A stretch of 64,000 nucleotides of DNA from Burkholderia sp. GAS332. Lineage in GTDB: Bacteria; Pseudomonadota; Gammaproteobacteria; Burkholderiales; Burkholderiaceae. The stretch spans positions 620,001-684,000 of the forward strand of contig FSRV01000003.1 of NCBI GenBank assembly GCA_900142905.1, read 5' to 3'. A model generated the notes under the pieces. That model had not been told where the DNA came from. It ran no database searches and worked only from the letters and a program-made list of their open reading frames with translations. This document shows positions 35,065-43,512 of the stretch, piece after piece. The position numbers were made by a program, and so were the translations under genes. Each line of letters begins with the position of its first letter. The stretch's first letter is position 1.

Positions 35065-35931
35065 TCATTTCGTAATGGACCAGAGCCACTTGTCCCAAAG
35101 AACAGGTACTCCGTTTTTCATTTTTGGCTCGCCGCCGTTTTCGAACGCTTGAACCTTGATCTTGCGCAGGCGTCGCACTGAAATTACGTCGCCGACCTGA
35201 CAGCCAGACTCAGATATCGCGTCTTTCAGGCCTTCGCCCTGTAGAACACGCTCACCCGACAATGTCTGCAGGCGGATCGCAAAGGAGGTGTAGAAGCGCG
35301 GACCGCCAGGCTTGCGGCGTGGAAACTTCTCCTCGCCCCAGGCTGTGACTTTTCCGGAGACAGCGGCAGTGTCCGGCGCACGGCTGCCGGAATCGACGTG
35401 ACGACGTGGCGTTGCAGCCGTGTCCTCGTCGCTGTCGTCTACCCCAGTGAGAACCGGTTCCTCCGCTGCGTTCGGAGAACGCTGGTGGCCAGTGCGTGCC
35501 GCGGCAGTCGGTGGCGCGCAGGGGAGACCTTCTTCCTTAGCCGAGCCACGAATCGCGACTGCGATCGCCTGCTTCAGATTGCACCGGTGCATGGCGGCCT
35601 CGGACCAATGCGGTTCGAGTTCGGGCAAGACCTTCATGCCGAACTGCGTCTGCTTCATCGCTTCGTCGAACGCCGGCACGAACTGCATGATGCAGTCCCC
35701 TTCATCGACAAAGAGATTCGGGACGCCGCCAATGGTGATATGGGTTTCGTTGGGGTCGCCCTGTCCGATCACCCGTGGACCGGCTTCGTCGCTTGACTTC
35801 CCTGGTTCAGGTGCAGTCGGAGCGGGGGAAGGTTCGCGCATGGTTTGCGGCGTTGCATCCCGCGCGCTGCCCGCCTTGCCGGGGAAAATGTCCGCGAGGA
35901 CGCGGGTAAAAAAACTAGCCGTGGTTGTCAT
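35065..35931 (-). CDS. plasmid protein with relaxase/primase-tail-like C-terminal domain
   Basis: 288 residues from the ATG at 35931 (GGAGACGAC site). The middle is disordered; the C-terminal part (about 205-288: GPRFYTSFAIRLQTLSGERV, then LKDAISESGCQVGDVISVRR) resembles the small beta domain found at the end of conjugative relaxases and TraC-type primases. It precedes ssb in the same operon, so a role in handling single-stranded DNA during transfer is likely but inferred. Confidence 0.6.
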   Translation of the reverse strand: MTTTASFFTRVLADIFPGKAGSARDATPQTMREPSPAPTAPEPGKSSDEAGPRVIGQGDPNETHITIGGVPNLFVDEGDCIMQFVPAFDEAMKQTQFGMKVLPELEPHWSEAAMHRCNLKQAIAVAIRGSAKEEGLPCAPPTAAARTGHQRSPNAAEEPVLTGVDDSDEDTAATPRRHVDSGSRAPDTAAVSGKVTAWGEEKFPRRKPGGPRFYTSFAIRLQTLSGERVLQGEGLKDAISESGCQVGDVISVRRLRKIKVQAFENGGEPKMKNGVPVLWDKWLWSITK

Positions 35932-35939
35932 GTCGTCTC

Positions 35940-36368
35940 CTACAACAACGTACCGAGGCACAGCAACTTCAGTTCATTAAGGTCGCGCGCAAGCAGCGGC
36001 GTGCTCATGATCACGTCCTGCATCGTCTCCGGGTCTACCCCGTTGACCTTGCACACGTAGTCATAAGGCAGCGCGCCATCCCAGTAGCCCATGATCCAGC
36101 CAAGGGTTGCACGATAGTCGTCGAGGTCGACCTTCCGGTTGCGAAGACGCTCGGAGAGCAACGACGCACAGTCCATCAGCGACTCCGGCATCCGGTCGCC
36201 GCGGCGGCTCTCGCTCGCGAGAGAGATCAGAGCGTCGACCATCTGGTCGCGGACGGTCTCGCTCCAGAGATGTGGGTCTGGAAGTGGATCCGGCTTAGGG
36301 GGAGTGGTAACGACCGGCGAGGAGTCGCCGAACATGTCGAGCTGCCAGGCAGCCACATGAGTGTTCAT
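35940..36368 (-). CDS. hypothetical plasmid protein
   Basis: 142 residues, mostly helical, with GGAG upstream of the ATG. First gene of the ssb operon or second after the small membrane protein; 8 bases before the next start. No family recognised. Pro-rich segment at about 22-35, then helices including WIMGYWDGALPYDYVCKVNG. Confidence 0.6.
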   Translation of the reverse strand: MNTHVAAWQLDMFGDSSPVVTTPPKPDPLPDPHLWSETVRDQMVDALISLASESRRGDRMPESLMDCASLLSERLRNRKVDLDDYRATLGWIMGYWDGALPYDYVCKVNGVDPETMQDVIMSTPLLARDLNELKLLCLGTLL

Positions 36369-36486
36369 GAGATTGCTCCGGTGAGTCCGGCAATCTCAAT
36401 ACCCGTGACCGGGAATGGGATTCCCGGAAAGGGTTGAGGCGTCATCGCCGTGGTAAATCCACGGCGATGACGGGTTAGGAAGGACC

Positions 36487-36837
36487 TTAGTTGCGGGTAC
36501 CTGTCCTGAACGGAATGACGACAGCCGATTTGGCGTATTGCCGTGTCGGTGCCGGCTGCGCAGCGGACGGTGCAACAGCGGGGTTAGCCGGTGTCACGGT
36601 CGCAACAACAGGGGCTGCAGGAACGACGGGCGTTGCGGCTTCCGCGCGCTTCGCTTCCGCTTCTGCAGCTTCAAGCGCCTTGGTCTTTTGCTGGATGGTC
36701 TTGCGAAGCCAGTGACCACCGAGGAACCCCACGAAAATGAGAACGACGAGTGACAACGTCGCGAGATAAACCACGAGGCACAGGGCCAGCAGTTTCCACG
36801 GCGTCTTTATCGCGTCCTTAAATAGCAGTTTCAGCAT
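36487..36837 (-). CDS. small membrane protein with Ala/Pro-rich tail
   Basis: 116 residues from the ATG at 36837 (GGAGAGAAAA site). One or two hydrophobic segments at about 14-42 (LLALCLVVYLATLSLVVLIF), a charged coiled-coil stretch (about 48-70) and an Ala/Val/Pro-rich tail ending in basic residues. The longer frame to 36960 has no supporting signal. Function unknown; the form suits a periplasm- or cytoplasm-facing scaffold anchored in the inner membrane. Confidence 0.6.
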   Translation of the reverse strand: MLKLLFKDAIKTPWKLLALCLVVYLATLSLVVLIFVGFLGGHWLRKTIQQKTKALEAAEAEAKRAEAATPVVPAAPVVATVTPANPAVAPSAAQPAPTRQYAKSAVVIPFRTGTRN

Positions 36838-37248
36838 TTTTCTCTCCAGAAAAATTAATCGCACAGGGAATGTCCAGACAACGTCTGGAAGGTTTCGATG
36901 CTCGACCGAGCAGGGAAAACACAGGCGCGAAGCGCTTTCGTGCGGACCCATAGCAGGCACGCACGAAAAGGCTCAACGAGGCGAACAGGGGGAATAAGAC
37001 AGAGGCCGGTGCCCCGTCAGGGGACGGCATCGCGCGATGGCAGAAGTCGATGCGTCAGCAGACGCGGGAATACCACAAGGCTACAGGCGGGACACCACGG
37101 CGGCCGACCAAATGCTCACGAAACTCGTGCAGCTTTGGCAGGCAGGGGGCACGCCGCCGTCCCGAAGGATTGCTTAACCGGAAAGCTATATGGTTTTCCG
37201 CATCATTGCGCCTAAGGGCGCGCAACGCGTTGAACGAATCGCGCGGAC
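36838..37248. other. divergent spacer between minus-strand ssb region and plus-strand NERD gene
   Basis: No gene recognised. The right end leads into a TTGACTT promoter; an imperfect inverted repeat (CGGAAA / TTTCCG) is near 37180-37202. Leftward promoter elements for the 36837 gene were not clear. Confidence 0.4.
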
Positions 37249-37283
37249 TTGACTTCGAAATCGCCCGGGCACACTGGACTCAA
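37249..37283 (+). promoter_or_regulatory. TTGACTT-type plasmid promoter
   Basis: TTGACTTCG starts at 37249; a possible -10 (CACTGG/ACTGGACT) follows 17-20 bases on. A ribosome site GGAG is at 37295-37298. Confidence 0.45.
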
Positions 37284-38016
37284 CATCACAGAGTGGAGTC
37301 CACCATGGTACGGAATTGCTTTCCTTCTTGCGATCGGGTTCGCCATCTATCGCATCGGCCGCCGGCGTCGGGCTCCACCGGCTACGGCCCTGCCCCGTCC
37401 CGCCACACGTGCCGAGGTTGCTGGGGACGCGGGAGAAGCGGCCGTCGACGCCGAACTCCGGCGCGCGCTCGCCTGGTTGTGTGGCGAGAACTTCTACCTG
37501 CATCGCGGCCCAGTCCTGTTGCACCACGCCCCCGGCGCGAGCTATCCGACGGCTGAGGTCGATCACCTCGCCATCACGCCTTTCGGCCTGTTCGTGTTCG
37601 AAACGAAGAACTGGACCGGACACATCGAGCCGGGTCCTGATGAGAGGTCCTTGGTGCGTGTCGCGGGCAACGGCGAGCGTGAGCTGCGCAAGTCACCGCT
37701 GAAACAGAACCACTCGAAGGTGGTGTTTCTGCGAGGCGTCATGCCGGGCATGTGGCCGGCCCACAGCTTCGGCGTCTTCGCTTCTGGCAATTGCACCCTG
37801 TCGCCGGCACTTCCCCCATCGCTCATACGTATTGCGGACCTCGCTCACCAGTTGCATTTATGCAAAACGCATTACGAGTCCCGCGGCCAGCGGGAGGTGA
37901 ACGTGAAGGCAGCCTGGCAGGCAGTGCTGTCAGTAGCCGAGGTGGACCGGGATTCCATCGAACGACACCGGTTACGCGTTCGAACCCGCCTCGTTATTCG
38001 TATGATTATTTCCTAA
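37249..38016 (+). CDS. NERD-domain membrane-anchored protein with unclear start
   Basis: The frame encodes a hydrophobic N-terminal segment (WYGIAFLLAIGFAIYRI), then a NERD domain (about residues 55-180) with AGDAGEAAVDAEL, the nuclease-like core AEVDHLAITPFGLFVFETKNW (Asp and the ETK Lys) and the typical SPLKQN. NERD proteins are predicted DNA-processing nucleases. Start problem: the frame has no ATG near the promoter. The only good start signal (GGAG, ATG at 37305) is in another frame. The TTG at 37249 is inside the promoter itself, and an ATT at 37315 is the next in-frame candidate. Either a rare start is used or a small indel separates the ATG from the domain. Confidence 0.75.
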   Translation: MTSKSPGHTGLNITEWSPPWYGIAFLLAIGFAIYRIGRRRRAPPATALPRPATRAEVAGDAGEAAVDAELRRALAWLCGENFYLHRGPVLLHHAPGASYPTAEVDHLAITPFGLFVFETKNWTGHIEPGPDERSLVRVAGNGERELRKSPLKQNHSKVVFLRGVMPGMWPAHSFGVFASGNCTLSPALPPSLIRIADLAHQLHLCKTHYESRGQREVNVKAAWQAVLSVAEVDRDSIERHRLRVRTRLVIRMIIS

Positions 38017-38267
38017 AGTTACCGATTCAGATGCCGATGCAACAGCATCCTTATCAGCAGAAATTTCTGCATTAGGCACGAAAGCTATGCGTTTTTACGC
38101 GCCTTTCGCGCCTTTGAGAAGAAAACCTGGGCGTATTCTTACGATCAAAGGCGGGACGAGGCTACGCCGTTGATGTTACTGAATGTTTATTTTGAAACGA
38201 TTCGTAACTCACGAGATCCGGCCAAAGGAAGTGGTTGCGCCCTTCATCGACCAAATCTGGACAGACC

Positions 38268-39557
38268 ATGAGCAATAAGAGAGACATCACCTCGAAGAGC
38301 AACACACCGAGCAACACGCCGTCGGACGACGTTTTCGACCCGACCCGTCTCGAACCCGCATCCGGCTCGCTTCCTGCCACCGAGCCACCGACGCACGTCA
38401 CACCGACCTTCGGGCACTTCATTCCGACTGAGAGTGAGATGAGCGCCGCGGCCCGCGCGCTGTTTACTGGGGAACTGCCCGACGCGGCTGTCCGGACAAT
38501 CATCCAGGAAAGCGAAGAGGTTGCGCACTCGACACGCAAGATCCTTCAGGAACACATGCGGATCGGCGCGTGCTACGTCCACATCATGACGACGGTCAGC
38601 AACTCGCTGATCAGTAGCCAGGGCGACCGGAAGTCCGTTCGCGACAAGGCCGCTCACCTCGCCTACTCGTACATCCAGCAGGTGCATGGACACGCGAAGT
38701 CCTCCGTGAGCACCTACACGCGCATCTATGACAAATTCGCGAGCAACAGCGCCGCCGTGCAGGCACTGACGCGCGCTGACATGGCACTGCTGATCCGGCA
38801 CGACACGCCGGACGAACTGGTCGATATCGTCATTGACATGAGGACTGGCAACCCGGAAATATCGCCCAAACAGATGAAGGAGTTCGTCGAATCCTACAAG
38901 AAGGCTCAGCAGGAAGTCGCCGCTGCCACGAACCGCATTGAGGTGATGAACGCGGAACTGGCCAACGCCGGACAGCAACTTGATCAGGAACAATCGGAGA
39001 ACAGGCGACTGCGCGAGGAGAGTGAGCAGTTGAAGAAAGCCATCGAGCGGGATCGGCGGTCGGCCGATGGGATGAAGAACGAACTGGCGAGTCACGGCGA
39101 ATCCGTGAGTGCTCTTCAGCGCGAACTCTCCGATCGCGAGCGCGAACTCAAGACGCTTCATCAGCAACTGGCGGACGCGCAATCGAAAACGCGCACCGAG
39201 CAGGTCGAAGTGCCGAAGATACCCGGGAGCTTCGCGACGATGGAGGATGCCATCGAGGATCAGATCCGCCGCAAACGCGAGGCAACCAACGCGCTGGACA
39301 CAGCAATGGCAGAACTTGCAGCTATCGAATCCGCGCTGGCCGAGAAAAACGCCGAGATTGAGGCCAGCCTGCACGCGGAGAGGAAGGTCAACGAACTGAT
39401 CGACAGTTTTGGGACGTTCACGCAGGAGTTCCATACAGCACAACTGCTCGTCACCGCCGAGGGACATCCTTCACGCTACCTGCCTCTCTTCCAGGGCCTC
39501 GCCGATCTCGTCGGGAAGTTCCACACGGAGCTTGTCGCTGCCGCACGGGCTGCCTGA
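38268..39557 (+). CDS. coiled-coil plasmid protein (possible DNA-binding scaffold)
   Basis: 429 residues from the ATG at 38268. A disordered Thr/Pro-rich start (1-45), a helical domain (about 50-200) and a long coiled coil (about 205-390) rich in Glu, Leu, Arg and Gln. The layout recalls KfrA-type plasmid proteins (DNA-binding head, coiled-coil tail) but the head does not show a clear KfrA motif. It precedes the FlhDC-like gene by 50 bases and is likely co-transcribed. Structural or partition role is inferred from shape only. Confidence 0.6.
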   Translation: MSNKRDITSKSNTPSNTPSDDVFDPTRLEPASGSLPATEPPTHVTPTFGHFIPTESEMSAAARALFTGELPDAAVRTIIQESEEVAHSTRKILQEHMRIGACYVHIMTTVSNSLISSQGDRKSVRDKAAHLAYSYIQQVHGHAKSSVSTYTRIYDKFASNSAAVQALTRADMALLIRHDTPDELVDIVIDMRTGNPEISPKQMKEFVESYKKAQQEVAAATNRIEVMNAELANAGQQLDQEQSENRRLREESEQLKKAIERDRRSADGMKNELASHGESVSALQRELSDRERELKTLHQQLADAQSKTRTEQVEVPKIPGSFATMEDAIEDQIRRKREATNALDTAMAELAAIESALAEKNAEIEASLHAERKVNELIDSFGTFTQEFHTAQLLVTAEGHPSRYLPLFQGLADLVGKFHTELVAAARAA

Positions 39558-39606
39558 GCGCGCGGCCGGGGTTGGCCGCGATCGAGAGAAACAGAGAACA
39601 CACTAA

Positions 39607-40797
39607 ATGAACACAAAAGAAAAATACTTGGCCGTCGAGCGGTTACATGTGCCGGAATGGCAAACGGATCAGATCCAGAGCGCCAACTTCGACTTCGTCG
39701 AATACATGCGCTGGCTGCTGATGAGTGATGGCCGCTTCAACGAGATCTTCAAGGTCGAGCGCAAGGAGATCGAGCACTTGCGCCTGAACCAGTCGTCGCT
39801 GCGCAGCTTGCTGAACACCCCATTCCTGATGGTGGCGCCGACGCTAACCACCGTCGAAGACTGGCGTTGCTTTGTGGAAAATACCGCGACGACCGTGGCC
39901 GTCGACCGGCTCCGCGACGCGTTGCCGCCGGTGCAGGGTATCGAACTGTTCGCAATCCGCAATCAGAACCAGCGCTTCATGACGCTCGCCAGCAACCTGA
40001 TCCACACCAGCGTGCTGGCCGCGCCGCTGCTTGGAATCACGCCCGACGTCGCCGATTATCTCGGGTCGCTGCGCGGTAGTCAGATCCGTCTTGCGCTGGG
40101 CAGGATCGCAGGCCTGCCACTGTTCCGCTGGCGCTTCACGAGCACCACTTTCTGGTACGAGTTCACCGCAGACAACCTGACCGACGAGGCGATCGCGCAT
40201 CAGATCATGCTGACCTCGCCGCCCGACCTCGCGAAACCCAAAAAGGTGCCCGGGTTTGCGGAGTTGCGTCTGGACCGTTGGCAGAAGGAGACATTCGCCT
40301 CGGCGATGATGGCTCACGGTCTGCGCGCGTCGACGGCGTCGGATGTCTTTACGCTGAATCAGAGCAAGATGCGCGCGCGCTTCTTCGAGATTCACGGGAG
40401 AAGCTCGACATGCGGCAACCAGACCCGCTCGCTCACGTGGTTCGTCGAGAGCGCGGCGCAGCGCCTGCACGCCACGATCTACATCTGGCTGTATCGCAAG
40501 GCAATCGCGCGCGGTGCCAATGCGCCCGAGGCACTGATCGCAACGCATGATATCTACGCGCGCCTGTTCAGCAGCATGCCCCTGATATCCGCCGATCGTG
40601 CATACAACCTTACGAGCTCCTTCGCAGCCGATACCCGCCTGACGACAGCGCCGTGCCGATCATGCTCGACTCCATACATCGTTTCGAACAGCGATGTGCG
40701 CGTTGAAATGCACCACAGCTTCACATGCCCAGCGTGTGCGCAGGACCTCGGCCCGCGTCGCAAGCGCATGCGAAAAAGCAAGGACGCTACAGAATGA
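39607..40797 (+). CDS. FlhD-FlhD-FlhC-like fusion regulator
   Basis: 396 residues. The C-terminal part (about 215-380) fits FlhC: a helix LNQSKMRARFFEIHG matching FlhC's LSRGRLIKLYKELRG, then STCGNQTRSLTWF, a helical core (IYIWLYRKAIARGANAPEAL) and a zinc site C350-x2-C353 and C374-x2-C377. The region before it (about 125-180) fits the FlhD core (LLGITPDVADYLGSLRGSQI vs FlhD's LGINEEMATTLAALTLPQM), and residues 30-80 look like a second, more diverged FlhD unit (LLMSDGRFNEIF). FlhD4C2-type complexes activate transcription; SetCD and AcaCD are such activators of transfer genes in ICEs. A single-chain version is therefore a candidate master activator. Overlaps the next gene by four bases. Confidence 0.7.
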   Translation: MNTKEKYLAVERLHVPEWQTDQIQSANFDFVEYMRWLLMSDGRFNEIFKVERKEIEHLRLNQSSLRSLLNTPFLMVAPTLTTVEDWRCFVENTATTVAVDRLRDALPPVQGIELFAIRNQNQRFMTLASNLIHTSVLAAPLLGITPDVADYLGSLRGSQIRLALGRIAGLPLFRWRFTSTTFWYEFTADNLTDEAIAHQIMLTSPPDLAKPKKVPGFAELRLDRWQKETFASAMMAHGLRASTASDVFTLNQSKMRARFFEIHGRSSTCGNQTRSLTWFVESAAQRLHATIYIWLYRKAIARGANAPEALIATHDIYARLFSSMPLISADRAYNLTSSFAADTRLTTAPCRSCSTPYIVSNSDVRVEMHHSFTCPACAQDLGPRRKRMRKSKDATE

Positions 40798-40979
40798 GCA
40801 CCGGCACCTCGCAAACAGAACGTGACCTGCCGGCCGGCCTGGTGATATTCACGTCCGATGGGCGCGCACAGTTTGGTTGGCAGAATCCTGAAACCGGCCA
40901 GTTCTTCGCGGAGGCTGACGGGTCGTGCATCGTCAACGCAGTCGGCGCCGTTGCGTGGGCGAGCGACCGGATGCATTGA
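40794..40979 (+). CDS. small hypothetical protein
   Basis: 61 residues from an ATG that overlaps the FlhDC-like stop (ATGA). Beta-rich: LVIFTSDGRAQFGWQNPETG. No family recognised. The overlap suggests translation coupled to the regulator and perhaps a role in modulating it. Confidence 0.6.
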   Translation: MSTGTSQTERDLPAGLVIFTSDGRAQFGWQNPETGQFFAEADGSCIVNAVGAVAWASDRMH

Positions 40980-40989
40980 GGACGTACGC

Positions 40990-41355
40990 ATGGAAGATTT
41001 CGATTACCTGGTTCGCGACAGCAATGCGGCGTGGCTCGATGGGCGAGGCGACGGGCGGTTCGAGAGGTATGAGAGCTTCTACCAGGGGGCACGCGCCCAG
41101 CAGGCAAGCGATTTCGACCTCGAGAAAACCAACGAGGAGTATGCGGAGACAGCCGGTAAATCGCCCTCCAGACTATTCTCGATGGCCAACTCCCCGCTAT
41201 TTGGCCAGCTCGCAATTGCCATGCTTGCGGTTTTCATTGCATCGCGGGCGGTGCCGGTACTCGCGCAGAAAGTGCCGTACATAACCGGTGGACTGCTGGT
41301 CGCGGCATTCGTCGCATTGCGGGTTTTTCATCGACGTCGGCGAAAGCGCAAATAA
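40990..41355 (+). CDS. membrane protein with acidic N-terminal domain
   Basis: 121 residues from the ATG at 40990 (GAGGAC upstream). An acidic soluble part (about 1-60), then two hydrophobic segments (about 65-80, LFGQLAIAMLAVFIASRAVP, and 92-110) and a strongly basic end (FHRRRRKRK). Last gene of the small operon, before the terminator at 41389. No family recognised. Confidence 0.6.
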   Translation: MEDFDYLVRDSNAAWLDGRGDGRFERYESFYQGARAQQASDFDLEKTNEEYAETAGKSPSRLFSMANSPLFGQLAIAMLAVFIASRAVPVLAQKVPYITGGLLVAAFVALRVFHRRRRKRK

Positions 41356-41388
41356 CCCGAATGCATTTCAACGAAAGGAGCGACCGGA

Positions 41389-41412
41389 ACCCGTCAATTG
41401 ACGGGTTTTTTA
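41389..41412 (+). terminator. terminator immediately before the group II intron
   Basis: The fully palindromic ACCCGTCAATTGACGGGT (41389-41406) followed by TTTTTTATT. It ends the FlhDC-like operon. The intron starts a few bases after the T-run. Confidence 0.85.
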
Positions 41413-41416
41413 TTGG

Positions 41417-43313
41417 GTGCGCCCGGCAGGGCGCACTCACTCAGAGGTGAAAGTCCTCTACACGCCCGGCAAGGGGAAGTGTTAGCCGAACGGCAAGGGT
41501 GTCGCGGGCGACCGCGAATCTGAAGGAAGCCGAAGGCAAAGCGCTGGCCTGACGAACAGGAAGCGGATATGAGGCGGCGTAGCGGGGTGAGGTGTCCCAT
41601 ATCACTGAAGCCCAGTACTTGCACGGAACGCTACGACGTATATCCGACAGGCATAAGCGTGAAGGTGGGTGCGTCATACCCGGGGAGATCTGCATGCGTG
41701 CCTTGTGCTACCGGCATCGAGAGGTGTCGGGATGCGCCTGCAGAAGTCAGCAGAGGGCATATTAGGTTGGGGGCAAGGCGGTGAGCCAATGAGAACCTCG
41801 ACTGAAGGCCTGAACATTGAACAACGCGATTAGGACATCCGACCTCGATGCTGAGCGACGACGCAACAAGGCAGGCAACTGCGCCCAACGGGGGAGGAGG
41901 CGAACGGAATTCGCTGAGGACCGCGCCGGGTGCCGAGCCCGGCACGGCGGCGGATGAGCAAACGAAAGCGGAAGGGCCGCGGCAGATGGATGCCGTGGTT
42001 GAACGAGCCAACTTATGGCAAGCGTATGAGCGGGTCATGCAGAACAAGGGGGCACCAGGAGTCGACGGACTCACGGTCGCTGAGTTCAAGGCATGGCTGC
42101 AACAGCGCTGGCCGAGCGTCAAGGCAGCACTGCTGGCCGGCGACTATGTCCCGGCGGCGATCCGCAAGGTGGAAATACCGAAGCCAAATGGTGGGGTGCG
42201 GACACTGGGGATACCGACGGTACTGGATCGCCTGATTCAGCAGGCGCTGCTGCAAGTTCTGCAACCGGAATTCGAACCTGAATTCTCCGGGCACAGCTAC
42301 GGGTTCCGCCCGGGCCGCAACGCCTGGCAAGCGGTACAACGAGCGCAAAGCTATCTGAAGGAAGGCCGCCGATGGGTGGTTGACCTCGACCTGGAGAAAT
42401 TCTTTGACCGGGTGAACCACGACATTCTGATGTCGCGGGTAGCTCGGCGGGTCAAGGATGAGCGGGTTCTGAAGCTGATTCGGCGCTACCTGGAAGCGGG
42501 CATGATGTCAGAGGGTGTCGTCAGCGTGAGGACGGAAGGTACGCCGCAGGGCGGACCGCTGTCACCATTGCTGTCGAATATCCTGCTGACAGACCTGGAT
42601 CGCGAACTGGAGCGCCGGGGACACCGGTTCTGCCGCTACGCCGACGACTGCAACATCTACGTTAAAAGCGAAACGGCAGGGCACCGCGCGATGGACGCGA
42701 TCACCGGTTACCTGGAAAAGAAGCTCAAGCTTCGGGTAAATCGAGAGAAAAGCGCCGTTGCCCGACCTTGGACCCGGAAGTTTCTGGGTTACAGCTTTAC
42801 GTGGCACAAACAGGCTCGTCTGAAGGTCGCGGAAAGCAGTCTGAAGCGACTCAAAGACCGGGTGCGTGAAATCGTGGCTGGGAACGCCTCGCGCAAGCTC
42901 GGCGACACGATTGCAGCGCTGAATCCGGTGCTACGCGGCTGGACCTCGTACTTCCGGCTAACGGAGGTCAAAGGGGTGTTGCAGGATTTGGACGGGTGGA
43001 TACGACGCAAACTGCGCTGCCTGCTATGGCGGCAATGGAAGCGCCCGGCTACCCGGAACAGGAAGCTACAGGCTCGCGGGCTGGACTCGACGCGGGCGTG
43101 GAAATCGGCCAGCAATGGCCGAGGTCCTTGGTGGAACGCCGGTGCGAGCCACATGAACGCGGCCTACCCCAAGAGCTTCTTTGATGCCTCAGGGTTGGTT
43201 TCGCTGCTGGACACCCAGCGGCGCTTCCAGTGTGTTTGATGAACCGCCGTATGCGGAACCGCATGTGCGGTGGTGTGAGAGGGCGACGGGGGCAACCCCG
43301 TCCCCTACTCGAT
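41417..43313 (+). mobile_element. group II intron with intact maturase
   Basis: The 5' end reads GTGCGCCCGGCAGGGCGC, a standard group II intron start. The 3' end shows a domain V-like hairpin (CCGCCGTATGCGG, then CCGCATGTGCGGTGG, about 43243-43275), a domain VI-like stem (GACGGGGGCAACCCCGTC) and CCTACTCGAT, close to the usual intron end. The reading frame inside is complete. It sits a few bases after a terminator hairpin, the insertion preference known for class C introns; the exact class and ends were not determined. Confidence 0.82.
41848..43239 (+). CDS. ltrA: group II intron reverse transcriptase/maturase
   Basis: 463 residues. RT blocks are complete: GVRTLGIPTVLDR (about 116-128), DLDLEKFFDRVNHD (179-192), QGGPLSPLLSN (234-244), YADD at 264-267, and VNREKSAV. 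A maturase domain follows (about 310-400, with LRGWTSYFRLTEV). A GIIM-type C-terminal region is present but no HNH endonuclease motif is evident. The start may be the ATG at 41848 or one near codon 47. The frame is intact, so the intron may be mobile. Confidence 0.92.
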   Translation: MLSDDATRQATAPNGGGGERNSLRTAPGAEPGTAADEQTKAEGPRQMDAVVERANLWQAYERVMQNKGAPGVDGLTVAEFKAWLQQRWPSVKAALLAGDYVPAAIRKVEIPKPNGGVRTLGIPTVLDRLIQQALLQVLQPEFEPEFSGHSYGFRPGRNAWQAVQRAQSYLKEGRRWVVDLDLEKFFDRVNHDILMSRVARRVKDERVLKLIRRYLEAGMMSEGVVSVRTEGTPQGGPLSPLLSNILLTDLDRELERRGHRFCRYADDCNIYVKSETAGHRAMDAITGYLEKKLKLRVNREKSAVARPWTRKFLGYSFTWHKQARLKVAESSLKRLKDRVREIVAGNASRKLGDTIAALNPVLRGWTSYFRLTEVKGVLQDLDGWIRRKLRCLLWRQWKRPATRNRKLQARGLDSTRAWKSASNGRGPWWNAGASHMNAAYPKSFFDASGLVSLLDTQRRFQCV

Positions 43314-43429
43314 ATATCAATCGACACTCAAGAATTACCAATTATTTCCGATATATCTACAATGCCGACGCGCAGGAATTTGGCATTCATGCGAAATCGA
43401 ACTGGGACACGGCGCAGCAGCGCGGCGAC

Positions 43430-43456
43430 TTGACTTTGGCGCTGCGTCGGTAGGAT
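43430..43456 (+). promoter_or_regulatory. TTGACTT-type promoter of the CAP lipoprotein
   Basis: TTGACT at 43430-43435 and TAGGAT at 43451-43456, spacer 15, about 57 bases before the ATG at 43513. Confidence 0.6.
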
Positions 43457-43512
43457 GGAATTAAGGTCGCGCACAGTGCACGGCCACCAATAGAAACTCG
43501 AGGAAAAAGAAA

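Noticed and set aside
38244..39467. 407-codon minus-strand frame
   Set aside because: A shadow of the coiled-coil gene; long because the GC-rich third positions avoid stops.
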